Part shown: piece by piece, positions 43,209-52,359 of the stretch | Position numbering within the stretch: position 1 is the stretch's first letter | Layout: each line of letters opens with the position of its first letter | Assembly: GCF_900112765.1 (NCBI RefSeq) | Contig: NZ_FOMZ01000001.1 | Span: 62,001-126,000 of the forward strand | Direction: 5' to 3' | Length of the DNA stretch: 64,000 nt | Origin: Actinopolyspora alba | GTDB lineage: Bacteria; Actinomycetota; Actinomycetes; Mycobacteriales; Pseudonocardiaceae | Notes under the pieces: model-generated | What the model saw: only the letters and a program-made list of their open reading frames with translations | Database searches by the model: none | Told to the model about the DNA's origin: nothing | Made by a program: the position numbers and the translations under genes

Positions 43209-44396
43209 TCAGCTCGGTTCGAGGGCGGGCACGCTGAAGGTCTCGACGACCTCCTGGCGACGCGCGCGGACCTGTTTGGGCCTGTTCCAGCCGAGTACGG
43301 CGACCGGTGCCCCCCGCCTGGCGTAGCGCGCGACGAAACGGCGCTCGGCCGGATCGCCCTCCACGACGGTCACTTCGGATTCGGGGTGCGGCACACCGTG
43401 CACCTGGATCTTGGCGTCGAACTGGTCGGTCCAGAAGTGCGGAACCGGCGCGTAGGGACGATCGGCGCCGAGCAGATTGGCGGCCACTGCCCGGGCCTGT
43501 TCGGTGGCGTTGGTCCGGTTCTCCAACCGCATCGACTGGTCGAGCCCTTCGTGGTGCCAGCGCGCCACGTCACCGACCGCGTAGACTCCCGCCGCCGCTC
43601 GGCAGCGCGAGTCGCACACCACCCCGTCGTCGAGTCGGAGTCCGCTGTCGGCGAGCCAGTCCGTGGCGGGGGCGGCGCCGATCGCCACCACCACGGCGTC
43701 GGCGGGCAACGTCTCGCCGGTTTCGAGCCGCACCCCCGTCACCCGGCCGTGGTCCGCCTGCAACGCCTCGACACCGGCACGGGATCGGAGCCGGACGCCC
43801 CGTTCGGCGTGCAGCTCGCCCAGCATCCCGGCGACACGCGGACCGAGCTGGTCGGCCATGGGGGCGGCCTGCGGCCCCACCAGGGTGACGTCCGATTCCA
43901 TGTCGCGGGCGGTGGCGGCGATCTCCGATCCGAGCACACCGTCGCCGACGACCACGACATTTCGCGCCCGCGACAGCTCTGCCCGCAGCCGCAACGAATC
44001 GTCGAGGGTGCGCAGCACGTGAACCCCCGCCGCGTCCCGACCGGGCAGCCGCTTCGGCCGAAGTCCCGTGGCGAGTACGACCGCCTCGGCGCGCAGCGTG
44101 CGACCGGATGCGGTGTGGACGGTGCGGTCGGCCGGGTCCAGCCGGACCGCCGGGTCGGCGAGGACGAACTCGGCGCCGGTTTCGACCAGTGCGGATTCCG
44201 TTCGCAACCTGCTGCGATCGGACTCCCAGTTACCGGAGAGGACCTGTTTGGACAGCGGCGGCCGGTCATAGGGTGCGTGTTCCTCCTCGCCCACCACCGT
44301 GACCGTCCCCCGGTACCCGCCGCGTCGCAGGGACTCCACCGTCGCGAGCCCGGCTGCCGAGGCACCGACCACCAGCACGCTGCTCGGCTCGCTCAT
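43209..44396 (-). CDS. FAD-dependent ferredoxin reductase
   Basis: 395 aa. FAD site VLVVGASAAGLATVESLR at the N-terminus, YDRPPLSKQVLSG, ATGLRPKRL, NAD(P)H site VVVVGDGVLGSEIAAT near residue 150, and the second FAD motif GVYAVGDVARW near 285. This matches putidaredoxin-reductase-like enzymes. The start ATG overlaps the ferredoxin stop as ATGA (44393-44396), so the two are coupled. It supplies electrons to P450-1 and P450-2. The middle of motif one reads GASAAG rather than GxGxxG, which is common in this family. Confidence 0.9.
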   Translation of the reverse strand: MSEPSSVLVVGASAAGLATVESLRRGGYRGTVTVVGEEEHAPYDRPPLSKQVLSGNWESDRSRLRTESALVETGAEFVLADPAVRLDPADRTVHTASGRTLRAEAVVLATGLRPKRLPGRDAAGVHVLRTLDDSLRLRAELSRARNVVVVGDGVLGSEIAATARDMESDVTLVGPQAAPMADQLGPRVAGMLGELHAERGVRLRSRAGVEALQADHGRVTGVRLETGETLPADAVVVAIGAAPATDWLADSGLRLDDGVVCDSRCRAAAGVYAVGDVARWHHEGLDQSMRLENRTNATEQARAVAANLLGADRPYAPVPHFWTDQFDAKIQVHGVPHPESEVTVVEGDPAERRFVARYARRGAPVAVLGWNRPKQVRARRQEVVETFSVPALEPS

Positions 44397-44593
44397 GCGC
44401 CCTCGCTCACTTCGATGGCGGCGGCCGGGCAGGCATCCGCGGCCTCCCGGACCGGCCCGTGCAGGTTCTCGGAGGGCTGTTCGTCCAGCAGGATCACCAC
44501 CCCGTCCTCGTCGCGCTGGTCGAACACCTCCGGAGCGAGCAGCACGCACTGCCCGGCACCGCAGCACTTCTCCTCGTCGACAGCGACCTTCAC
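44393..44593 (-). CDS. second single-cluster ferredoxin
   Basis: 66 aa. CCGAGQC supplies a C-x5-C pair and DACPAAAI the third ligand, as in 3Fe-4S ferredoxins. It shares EVFDQRDEDGVVILLDEQPSE with the ferredoxin at 41480, so the two are paralogues. GGGGAG is five bases before the GTG at 44593. It overlaps the ferredoxin reductase start by four bases and follows the TetR gene by 63 bases. Confidence 0.87.
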   Translation of the reverse strand: MKVAVDEEKCCGAGQCVLLAPEVFDQRDEDGVVILLDEQPSENLHGPVREAADACPAAAIEVSEGA

Positions 44594-44656
44594 TGGTACT
44601 CCCCTTCTCGTCGTATCGGTATCGCCCACAGCGGCCCCCTGGAGCCCGGTGGGTGA

Positions 44657-45316
44657 TCAGGACTCGGTGACGTGTGCCAACCACAGTCCGGTGATGGCGT
44701 CGATCAGTCCGGTGGCCGCCTCCTGCCAGCTGGCCCGTGGGGTGGGTGTTCCCTCCGCGAGGGCACGTTCCCGCTCGGCGTAGGTGTGCACGATCAGTTG
44801 CCTGGCCATGTCGGCGCGCTCGGCCCGCACCTCGTCCGGCAGTTCGGGAAGACACCGGTGCAGCCCGTCGAGGATGCGGTGCATGGCCGGAGAGCTCAGC
44901 GACTCCTCGACGGCGATGTCCCGCAGCGAGGGCTCGGTCATCACCTGCGCGCTGAACCTGGCGAACCAGGTGGGACTGTCCAGCTCCGCCAGGTTGTCGG
45001 CGCTGGGGCGCACCAGGCAGGTGACCCAGTCCCGGACCCGCGGACTGTCGCCGATCTCCTTCAGCCACTCGATGCGCAGCCCCTCGACCGGCTCGTTGCG
45101 CTTGCGCACGATGGCCCGGACCAGATCCGCCTTGGTCCCGAAGTGGTAGCTGACCGCGGTGTTGTTGCCCTGTTCGGCGGCCTCGCTGATCTGCCGGTTG
45201 GACACGGCCAGTACGCCGTGCTCGGCGAACAGCCGTTCCGCCGCGAGCAGGATCGCCTGCCGCGTGGCGTTGATGCGTTCTTCCCGTACGGTTCTGCCAG
45301 TCATGGCTCTCACCAT
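44657..45316 (-). CDS. TetR-family regulator of the P450 cluster
   Basis: 219 aa. Helix-turn-helix ATRQAILLAAERLFAEHGVLAVSNRQISEAAEQ is followed by NNTAVSYHFGTKADLVRAIV, a variant in which N-N-T-A-V-S-Y-H-F replaces the common K-x-x-L-Y-x-H-F. The ligand domain is helical. The ATG at 45316 overlaps the end of P450-2 by seven bases, placing the regulator inside the operon. The palindrome at 46595-46606 in the divergent promoter is the obvious operator candidate, so a ligand of the cluster probably induces both P450s and the exporter. Confidence 0.85.
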   Translation of the reverse strand: MVRAMTGRTVREERINATRQAILLAAERLFAEHGVLAVSNRQISEAAEQGNNTAVSYHFGTKADLVRAIVRKRNEPVEGLRIEWLKEIGDSPRVRDWVTCLVRPSADNLAELDSPTWFARFSAQVMTEPSLRDIAVEESLSSPAMHRILDGLHRCLPELPDEVRAERADMARQLIVHTYAERERALAEGTPTPRASWQEAATGLIDAITGLWLAHVTES

Positions 45317-46530
45317 CGCACCGGCACTTCACGCAGCCCGCCGACGACCAGCCCTTCGACCTGCCGCAGTTCCTCGGCGGGAACGGCGAGCTCGAGCGAG
45401 GGAAGCCTGCGAAGCAGCACCTCCAGCACTCCTTGCAGCTCGGTGCGGGCCAGCGACTGCCCCAGGCAGGAGTGCGCTCCCGCGCCGAAGGCCAAGTGCG
45501 GGTTGGGGCCGCGGTCCAGCACCATGTCGTCGGCGCTCTCGAAGACGGACTCGTCGCGATTGGCCGAGGCCATGCTGCACACCACGGTCGTCCCCCTGGG
45601 CAGGGAGGTGTCGCCGATCTCGGATTCCTCGGTGATGTAGCGGGGCATCCCGAACCCCGGGTTGGCGTCGAACCGCAGCGCCTCCTCGACGGTGCCGCGT
45701 ACGAGCGATCGGTCCGCCAGCAGGCGTTCCCAGCGCCGCCGGTCGGACAGCAGCATGGACACCATCTTGCCGATCATGTTGGCCGTGGTCTCGTGCCCGG
45801 CGACCAACAGTCCCTGACCGGTTGCGACCAACTCCTCGTTCGACATTCCCCGGCCCTCGGAATCCGTCTCGGCGAGCAGCGAGCTGATCAGGTCGTCACC
45901 GGGTTCGGCGCGCTTGTTCTCGACGTGGGCCGCCATGTACTCGACGAACTCGCGCTGCGCCGCGGCGATCTCCTCCTTGCCGTAGCGGGTCATGTTCAGC
46001 AGCGTGTCCGACCAGTAGGAGAACCTGTCGCGGTCGGCGGCGGGCACGCCCAGCAGATCGCAGATCACGTAGACCGGCAGCGGGAAGCCGAGGCTCGCCT
46101 TGAGATCGGCGGGCTGCCCCTGCTCGACCATGTCGTCGATCAGCCGCTCGGCCATTTCCTCGATGCCCGGCCGCAACGCCATCATGCGCTTGGCGGTGAA
46201 CCACTTGCCGACCATCCGCCGCCAGCGCAGGTGCCCCTCACCGGTCTGCGGCAGCGCGGAGGACATCGAGGTGTTGAAAACGCCGCCGGATTCGTTGTCG
46301 GCGACCCGCGCCGCGTCGTCGGCGTCGAGCTGGCGGGTGAACCGGGGATCGGACAGCACCTGCTTGACGTCCTCGTAGCGGGTCACCAGCTTGGCCTCGT
46401 CCCCGCTGGGCAGCCGCACGCCCGCCACCGGGCATCCGCCGCGTAGCCGCTCCCACTCCTCCGGCGGATCCAGCGGCGCCGGATTCGGGATCGGGTAGTT
46501 CAGCGTTCGCTCGCCCTCGCTGTGGACCAT
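45310..46530 (-). CDS. cytochrome P450 (P450-2)
   Basis: 406 aa. I-helix LLVAGHETTANMI, K-helix VEEALRFD (E-x-x-R), PERF-region substitute, and haem loop LAFGAGAHSCLGQSLAR with the Cys ligand. N-terminus YPIPNPAPLDPPEEWERLR is typical of actinobacterial CYP105-like enzymes. GGAGGGAG lies four bases before the ATG at 46530. It is the first gene of the cluster and divergent from the MFS exporter. Confidence 0.9.
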   Translation of the reverse strand: MVHSEGERTLNYPIPNPAPLDPPEEWERLRGGCPVAGVRLPSGDEAKLVTRYEDVKQVLSDPRFTRQLDADDAARVADNESGGVFNTSMSSALPQTGEGHLRWRRMVGKWFTAKRMMALRPGIEEMAERLIDDMVEQGQPADLKASLGFPLPVYVICDLLGVPAADRDRFSYWSDTLLNMTRYGKEEIAAAQREFVEYMAAHVENKRAEPGDDLISSLLAETDSEGRGMSNEELVATGQGLLVAGHETTANMIGKMVSMLLSDRRRWERLLADRSLVRGTVEEALRFDANPGFGMPRYITEESEIGDTSLPRGTTVVCSMASANRDESVFESADDMVLDRGPNPHLAFGAGAHSCLGQSLARTELQGVLEVLLRRLPSLELAVPAEELRQVEGLVVGGLREVPVRW

Positions 46531-46594
46531 CGCGCTCCCTCCACGTGATTCGTGTCTCTGTTGCCGACCAGTCAACCGCAGATGCTAACTTAAG

Positions 46595-46606
46595 TCAATC
46601 GATTGA
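46595..46606. promoter_or_regulatory. 12-bp perfect palindrome in the P450 / exporter promoter
   Basis: TCAATCGATTGA, extended by AA on the left and TT on the right after one unpaired base each side. It lies 65 bases before the P450-2 start and 50 before the MFS start. AT-rich compared with its surroundings. The encoded TetR is the likely ligand; inferred. Confidence 0.65.
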
Positions 46607-46655
46607 TTTAGAGTTTCTCGTAGTCCCCATTCGCGACAAACCGAAAGGACGAACC

Positions 46656-48131
46656 GTGTCGCATGCCGACGCCGCCCCCGCACGGGGCGCTGCCGCACCA
46701 CCGACGAACCTCGTCGTGGTGGTGCTGGCGTTCGGCGGGATCGTGGTCTCGCTGATGCAGACCCTGGTGATCCCGCTGGTTCCCGAACTCCCCCGGCTGC
46801 TGGACGCCCCGGCCACGGGAACCGCCTGGGTGGTCACCGTCACGCTGCTCGGCTCCGCCGTGGCCACCCCGTCCGCCGGACGCCTGGGCGACATGTACGG
46901 CAAGCGGCGAGTACTACTGGTCAGCCTGGTGCTGCTGACCTTCGGTTCCGTGATCGCCGCGCTGAGCGACTCGCTGGCACCGATGATCGTCGGGCGCGCG
47001 CTGCAGGGTCTGTCCGCGGGCGTCATTCCGCTGGGCATCAGCATCATGCGCGACGAGCTGCCGTCCGAACGGCTCGGCTCGGCGATCGCCCTGATGAGCG
47101 CCTCGCTCGGAATCGGCGGCGCGCTCGGACTGCCGGCAGCGGCGTTCCTGGCCGAGTACACCGACTGGCACGTGCTGTTCTGGACCTCCGGCGTGCTCGG
47201 TGCCGTGGCCGCCCTCGTGGTACTCGCGGTGGTGCCCGAGTCCTCGGTCCGCACCGGCGGTCGATTCGACCTGCTGGGCGCACTGGGGCTCTCGATCGGG
47301 TTGATCTGCCTGCTGCTGCCGATCTCCAAGGGAGGTGACTGGGGCTGGGGCAGCGGACCTGTCATCGGCCTGTTCGTCGCCGCGGTGATCGTGCTGCTGC
47401 TGTGGGGCCTGTGGGAGACCCGCTCCACGCGACCGCTGGTGGACCTGCGCGTGAGCGCGCGTCGCCAGGTGCTGCTGACCAACCTGGCTTCCACGGTGTT
47501 CGGCTTCGCCATGTTCGCGATGTCGCTGGTGATCCCGCAGCTGTTGCAGCTGCCGGAGGCCGCCGATTACGGCATGGGCCGGGGAATGGTGGTCGTGGGC
47601 CTGGTCATGGCGCCGTCCGGCCTGGTGATGATGGCCATGGCGCCGGTTTCCGCACGGATCTCGAAGTTGTACGGCCCGAAGGTCACCCTGATGGTCGGTG
47701 CGGTCGTGGTCGCGATCGGATACGCACTCAACATCGCGCTCATGTCGGCCATCTGGCACCTGGTGCTGATCTCCAGCGTGATCGGCGTCGGCGTGGGACT
47801 CGCCTACGGCGCCATGCCCGCACTGATCATGGCCGCGGTACCGGTATCCGAGACCGGAGCCGCGAACAGCCTGAACACGCTGATGCGATCGATCGGCACC
47901 TCGAGCGCCAGCGCGATAGCGGGCGTGATCCTCGCCCAGATGACCGTCTCGTTCGGCCCGGTGAGCTTCCCGTCGCAGGACGGGTTCCGGCTGGTGATGG
48001 GAATCGGCGCGGGCTCGGCCATCGGTGCCCTGCTCATCGCGGCCTTCCTGCCGAAACAACGATCGGTCTCGGAAGGTTCGGAGACGCGAGCGACCGAGGA
48101 GAAGGCATCCGTCGGCGAGGCCACGACCTGA
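46656..48131 (+). CDS. MFS transporter, DHA2-type (14-helix) exporter
   Basis: 491 aa with about 14 hydrophobic helices. Motif A GRLGDMYGKRRVLLVSL follows helix 2, and motif C-like GIGGALGLPAAAFLAEY follows helix 5, which marks drug/proton antiporters. AAAGGA lies before the GTG at 46656. Being divergent from the P450 operon across a palindrome, it probably exports the product or substrate of that cluster. It ends in a strong hairpin convergent with pstB. Confidence 0.88.
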   Translation: MSHADAAPARGAAAPPTNLVVVVLAFGGIVVSLMQTLVIPLVPELPRLLDAPATGTAWVVTVTLLGSAVATPSAGRLGDMYGKRRVLLVSLVLLTFGSVIAALSDSLAPMIVGRALQGLSAGVIPLGISIMRDELPSERLGSAIALMSASLGIGGALGLPAAAFLAEYTDWHVLFWTSGVLGAVAALVVLAVVPESSVRTGGRFDLLGALGLSIGLICLLLPISKGGDWGWGSGPVIGLFVAAVIVLLLWGLWETRSTRPLVDLRVSARRQVLLTNLASTVFGFAMFAMSLVIPQLLQLPEAADYGMGRGMVVVGLVMAPSGLVMMAMAPVSARISKLYGPKVTLMVGAVVVAIGYALNIALMSAIWHLVLISSVIGVGVGLAYGAMPALIMAAVPVSETGAANSLNTLMRSIGTSSASAIAGVILAQMTVSFGPVSFPSQDGFRLVMGIGAGSAIGALLIAAFLPKQRSVSEGSETRATEEKASVGEATT

Positions 48132-48176
48132 GCGGAGTTCGCCGAACGGGATTCGCCGCGCTGGGTGATGGCCGAC

Positions 48177-48223
48177 CGGCGGATGGTTCTTCGGGGCCGT
48201 GAGCGCCGAAGAACCATCCGCCG
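48177..48223. terminator. perfect 18-bp hairpin between MFS and pstB genes
   Basis: Arms 48177-48194 and 48206-48223 are perfect complements around 11 bases. It serves both convergent transcripts. Confidence 0.85.
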
Positions 48224-48243
48224 AGGTGATCGGCACGGTTCGA

Positions 48244-49023
48244 TCAACCGAACCGGCCGGAGATGTACTCCTCGGTCGCCGTGTGCGTCGGGGTCGAGAA
48301 GATGGTGGGGGTCTCGTCGATCTCCACCAGCTCGCCGGGCTGACCGGTCCCGGCGATGTTGAAGAAACCGGTGTAGTTGCTGACCCGGGCGGCCTGCTGC
48401 ATGTTGTGCGTGACGATGACGATCGTGTAGTTCTCCTTGAGCTGGGCCATCAGATCCTCCACGGCGTGCGTGGAGATGGGGTCCAGCGCGGAGCAGGGCT
48501 CGTCCATCAGCAGCACGTCCGGCCGCACGGCGATGGCACGCGCGATGCACAACCGTTGCTGCTGCCCACCGGACAGGCCGGACCCGGGCTTGCGCAGCCG
48601 GTCCTTGACCTCCTCCCAGAGGTTGGCACCGCGCAACGACTCCTCGACCACGTCGTCCGTTTCGGACTTGCGCAGCCGCTTGTTGTTCAGCCGCAGACCC
48701 GCCGCGACGTTGTCGTAGATCGACATGGTGGGAAACGGGTTGGGACGCTGGAACACCATGCCGACGTGCTTGCGCACGTCCACGGGATCCATCCCCGGTG
48801 CGTAGAGATCCTGATCGTCCATGACGACCTTTCCCTCCACCCGGGCCGACGGGATCAACTCGTGCATCCGGTTCAGCGCCCGCAGGTAGGTCGACTTGCC
48901 ACAACCGGAAGGACCGATCAGGGCGGTCACGGCGCGCGGTTGGATCGTCATGGACACGCTGCGCACCGCGCGGAAGGAGCCATAGTAGATGTCCAGATCC
49001 TTGACGTCGATGCGTTTTGCCAT
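48244..49023 (-). CDS. pstB: PstB, phosphate ABC transporter ATPase
   Basis: 259 aa. Walker [11 protein letters not shown]-loop [15 protein letters not shown] typical of PstB, signature LSGGQQQR, Walker [14 protein letters not shown] and H-loop VTHNM. It energises PstA/PstC for high-affinity phosphate import. Start ATG at 49023, 90 bases downstream of pstA. No phoU follows; transcription ends at the hairpin shared with the MFS gene. Confidence 0.95.
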   Translation of the reverse strand: MAKRIDVKDLDIYYGSFRAVRSVSMTIQPRAVTALIGPSGCGKSTYLRALNRMHELIPSARVEGKVVMDDQDLYAPGMDPVDVRKHVGMVFQRPNPFPTMSIYDNVAAGLRLNNKRLRKSETDDVVEESLRGANLWEEVKDRLRKPGSGLSGGQQQRLCIARAIAVRPDVLLMDEPCSALDPISTHAVEDLMAQLKENYTIVIVTHNMQQAARVSNYTGFFNIAGTGQPGELVEIDETPTIFSTPTHTATEEYISGRFG

Positions 49024-49113
49024 AGCCCCTCGGCTCCTATCAGTAACACGGCGGGTAAGCGTCGGTGCGGCTGTTCGCCGCGGCGCAGGCCCTCGCGGCG
49101 CGGCGGTGGCGAC

Positions 49114-50202
49114 TCAGCGCCCCGCTTTCGGTGCGAACAACAGCGATATCGATCGGGCCACCAGATTGAGCACCATCACGATGAGCATGAGCGTCAGCGC
49201 GGCCGTCCACGCGCGGTCCAGCGACGGATCGATCGGGACCCCGGGGCTGGCGTACTCGTAGTAGGAGAACACCGAAAGGGTCGCCATCTGCCCCGAGAAC
49301 GGGTTGAGATTGGTACTGCCGGTGGCACCCGTCGCGATGAGCAACGGCGCGGTCTCCCCCACCACACGTGCGATGGCCAGGGTGACTCCGGTGCTGATAC
49401 CGGCCACGGCGGTCGGTAGCACGACACGCAGGACCACCTTCCACTTCGGAGTCCCCAGTGCGAAGGCGGCCTCCCGCAGATCGTCCGGAACGATCTTGAG
49501 CATTTCCTCGCTGGAGCGCACCACGATCGGGATCATCAGCACGCTCAGCGCGACGGCACCGGCGAACCCGTTGACGGTGCCCGGTCCGAAAACCAGCGCG
49601 AACAGCGCGTAGGCGAACAACCCGGCGACGATGGAGGGAATACCGGTCATCACGTCGACGAAGAAGGTGATCGCACGGGCGAGCCTGCCGTGGCCGTACT
49701 CCACCAGGTAGATCGCGGTGGCCAACCCGATCGGCACCGACATCAGCGTGGCGAGACCACTGGTGATCAGCGTTCCCATGATCGCGTGGTACGCGCCGCC
49801 GCCATCGCCCACCACGCCACGCATCGAATAGGTGAAGAACCGCCCGTCGAAGCGGTCCAGCCCCTTCGAGATGACGGTGACCACCACCGAGACCAGCGGA
49901 GTGAGCGCCAGCAGGAACGCCGAGGTGACAACGGCGGTGAACGCACGGTCGGTTGCTTTCCTGCCGCCTTCGATCCAACGCGACCAGCCGGAGATCCCGA
50001 CCGCGTAGAGCACCGCGGTCAACAGCACGAACGGGGCGACACCGAAACCCAGCAGTCGGGCGATCAGGGCCGCGAGCACGGCCGCCGCGCCGAGAACGCC
50101 CCAGGAGGCCCATCTCGGTAAGGTGCCCCGAACCAGCGACTTCGTCCCGTTCGGCGGTTCGACGCTTTCCGTTGGGGTGGGCGGAGAAGTGGTGGTGCTC
50201 AT
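49114..50202 (-). CDS. pstA: PstA, phosphate ABC permease
   Basis: 362 aa, longer than the common 290 because of an N-terminal extension with two extra hydrophobic segments. Permease core contains the EAA-type loop KIVPDDLREAAFALGTPKWK near residue 255, and FFVDVMTGIPSIVAGLFAY. The ATG at 50202 shares its A with the pstC stop (TGATG), so the two are translationally coupled. Confidence 0.93.
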   Translation of the reverse strand: MSTTTSPPTPTESVEPPNGTKSLVRGTLPRWASWGVLGAAAVLAALIARLLGFGVAPFVLLTAVLYAVGISGWSRWIEGGRKATDRAFTAVVTSAFLLALTPLVSVVVTVISKGLDRFDGRFFTYSMRGVVGDGGGAYHAIMGTLITSGLATLMSVPIGLATAIYLVEYGHGRLARAITFFVDVMTGIPSIVAGLFAYALFALVFGPGTVNGFAGAVALSVLMIPIVVRSSEEMLKIVPDDLREAAFALGTPKWKVVLRVVLPTAVAGISTGVTLAIARVVGETAPLLIATGATGSTNLNPFSGQMATLSVFSYYEYASPGVPIDPSLDRAWTAALTLMLIVMVLNLVARSISLLFAPKAGR

Positions 50203-51149
50203 CAACTGGCTCCGGAGAAGTCGGTGCGGCGGTTGATGACCGCGCGGGCGATCATGTTCACGACCAGCGTGATGGCGAACAGCACCAGGCCGGACGCGAT
50301 GAGGGTGTCGATGGCGACACCGGAGGACTCGGGAAACTCCAGGGCGATGTTGGCGGCGATCGTGGCCGGGTTACCGGAGCTGATCAGGTTGAACGTGACC
50401 CCGCCGGAGGCGGAGAGCACGATCGCCACCGCCATCGTCTCCCCCAGCGCGCGCCCGAGTCCGAGCATGGAGCCACTGATGATGCTGGAGCTGCCGAACG
50501 GCAGCACCGCCATGCGGATCATCTCCAGCCTGGTGGCTCCCAGCGCCAGCGAGGCCTCCTCGTGCAGTTTGGGGGTCTGCAGGAACGCCTCGCGGATCAC
50601 GGCCGTGACGATGGGAAGGATCATCACCGCGAGCACCAGTGCCGTGGTGAGCATGGTTCTGCCGGTGGTCGAGGGTGGACCGGCGAACAGGGGGATGAAT
50701 CCGAGGTACTCGTGCAGCCATTCGGCGGGTCCCCGGGTGGCGGGCGCCAGCACGGTGAATCCCCACAGGCCGTAGATGATGCTCGGTACCGCGGCGAGCA
50801 GATCCACGACGTAGCCGAGGAACTGCGCGAGCTTGCGCGGCGCGTAGTGCGTGATGAACAGGGCGATGAGCACCGCCAAGGGGGCGGCTATCACCAGCGC
50901 CAGCACGGAGGCCAGCAGCGTGCCGAACACCAGCGGCCAGATGTAGAGGACGAGTCCCCCTTCACCCGGAATCTCCTCGGCGGGCGCCACGAAGGAAGGC
51001 CAGGCCTCGATCAGCAGGAACGCCGCGACTCCGGCCAGCACCACCAGGATCAACACACCGGCACCGGTGGTTATCCCACGAAACGCCTGGTCGGCGGGCC
51101 GCTTACGTACTCGACGGGCGGTCGCGGCACCTTGCCCGGTATTGCTCAC
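50202..51149 (-). CDS. pstC: PstC, phosphate ABC permease
   Basis: 315 aa, about six membrane helices. Core motifs DLLAAVPSIIYGLWGF and the EAA-type loop PKLHEEASLALGATRLEMIR are clear. AAGGGA lies six bases before the GTG at 51149. It follows pstS after 115 bases that hold a hairpin. Confidence 0.94.
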   Translation of the reverse strand: MSNTGQGAATARRVRKRPADQAFRGITTGAGVLILVVLAGVAAFLLIEAWPSFVAPAEEIPGEGGLVLYIWPLVFGTLLASVLALVIAAPLAVLIALFITHYAPRKLAQFLGYVVDLLAAVPSIIYGLWGFTVLAPATRGPAEWLHEYLGFIPLFAGPPSTTGRTMLTTALVLAVMILPIVTAVIREAFLQTPKLHEEASLALGATRLEMIRMAVLPFGSSSIISGSMLGLGRALGETMAVAIVLSASGGVTFNLISSGNPATIAANIALEFPESSGVAIDTLIASGLVLFAITLVVNMIARAVINRRTDFSGAS

Positions 51150-51216
51150 GAGCGATCCCTTCGGGGTTGACCTGTGGTGGGGCGGGCGAAAATTCCTCGA
51201 TCGCCGACGACCAAGA

Positions 51217-51248
51217 TTCCGGGGTCACCCTCGCGGTGATCCCCGGAA
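51217..51248 (-). terminator. hairpin between pstS and pstC
   Basis: TTCCGGGG and CCCCGGAA pair, with TCACC/GGTGA continuing inside after a one-base bulge. Placed 17 bases after the pstS stop, it could partly terminate or protect pstS mRNA, allowing more binding protein than permease. Confidence 0.6.
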
Positions 51249-51264
51249 CCGTGGCTGGCGTGGT

Positions 51265-52359
51265 TCAGCTGCTCGCGCCGATCGCCTCGACCGCGGGCTG
51301 CAGCTTCTCGCGCAGTCCGGCCGAGATCGGGGCCGAGCCGGCGGCGTCGGCCGCGGCCTGCTGCCCTTCCTCGCTGATGAGGTACTCGAAGTAGGAGCGG
51401 ACGAGCTCTCCGGTGTTCGCGTCGTCGTAGCTGCCGCAGGCCATGCCGTAGGAAACCAGCACGATCGGGTAAGTACCGGATTCGGTGGTGTCCCGCGCCA
51501 GGTCGTAGGCGTAGACGTGCTCGCCCTGCCCGGTCTTGCGCTCCGAGACCTCCAGCACCTTGGCGGCGGCCTCGGGCGAGTAGGAGACGAACTCGCCACC
51601 GACACCGACCGCGACCGTGCCGAGGTCGCCTGCCTGGCTGGCGTCGAGGTAACCGATGGTGCCCTGCCCGGCGTCGATGGCGCTCTTCACACCGGAGGTT
51701 CCCTTCGCCGCCTCGCCACCGGAAACCGGCCAGTTACCGCTGACCTCGTGCGGCCAGGCGTTCGGGGCGGCGGTGGACAGGTAGTCCACGAAGTTCTCCG
51801 TCGTGCCCGACTCGTCGGAACGGTTCACCGGCGTGATGGGCAGATCGGGGAGATCGGCGTTCGGGTTGGTTTTCTTGATCGCCTCGGCGTTCCACTTGGT
51901 GATCTTCTGGTTGAAGATCTTGGCGATCGTTTCGGGGGTCAGTTTCAGTTCGTCGATGCCGTCGAGATTGAACGCGACGGCGACCGGCGAAACGTAGACC
52001 GGCATCTCGACGAGGGTGCCGCAACGCTGTTTGGCGCCCTTGAGTTCCTCGCCCTCCAGCGCGGCGTCGGTGCCACCGAAATCGCTCGCCCCGTTGACGA
52101 AACGCTCCCGGCCACCGCCGGAACCGATCGGCGAGTAGTTGACCGTCACATCGGGATTCTGCTCGGAAAAGGCCGCGCGCCAGGCCTGCTGTGCGGCCTC
52201 CTGGGAGCTGGCTCCCGCCCCGTCGAGCGTTCCGGAGAGTCCCGACCCCTGGTCCGAGTTGCCCGAGGACTCGTTGGCGGCGCCGCACGCTCCGAGAACC
52301 ACGGTCAGCGCTGCTGCCGCCGCACCGGCGGCAGTACGTCTGACAATACTGCGCTGCAC
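51265..52359 (-). CDS. pstS: PstS, phosphate-binding lipoprotein
   Basis: 364 aa. Signal peptide with lipobox LGAC near residue 24 (ALTVVLGACGA), so lipid-anchored outside the membrane. Phosphate-binding features: LDGAGASSQEAAQQAW, RERFVNGASDFGGTDAAL, NRSDESGTTENFVDYL and the late VLVSYGMACGSY. AAAGGGG lies six bases before the GTG at 52359; the upstream in-frame codons lack a site. The promoter region carries 11-bp direct repeats like a PHO box. Confidence 0.95.
   Translation of the reverse strand: MQRSIVRRTAAGAAAAALTVVLGACGAANESSGNSDQGSGLSGTLDGAGASSQEAAQQAWRAAFSEQNPDVTVNYSPIGSGGGRERFVNGASDFGGTDAALEGEELKGAKQRCGTLVEMPVYVSPVAVAFNLDGIDELKLTPETIAKIFNQKITKWNAEAIKKTNPNADLPDLPITPVNRSDESGTTENFVDYLSTAAPNAWPHEVSGNWPVSGGEAAKGTSGVKSAIDAGQGTIGYLDASQAGDLGTVAVGVGGEFVSYSPEAAAKVLEVSERKTGQGEHVYAYDLARDTTESGTYPIVLVSYGMACGSYDDANTGELVRSYFEYLISEEGQQAAADAAGSAPISAGLREKLQPAVEAIGASS

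Noticed and set aside
44393-44629. 78-codon version of the second ferredoxin
   Set aside because: The strong GGGGAG site supports the GTG at 44593; the extra N-terminal residues are not ferredoxin-like.
43209-45332. One 707-codon frame covering reductase, ferredoxin and TetR regions
   Set aside because: Only the part from 44396 downward reads as protein (the ferredoxin reductase). The rest is a shadow of the ferredoxin and TetR genes in another frame.
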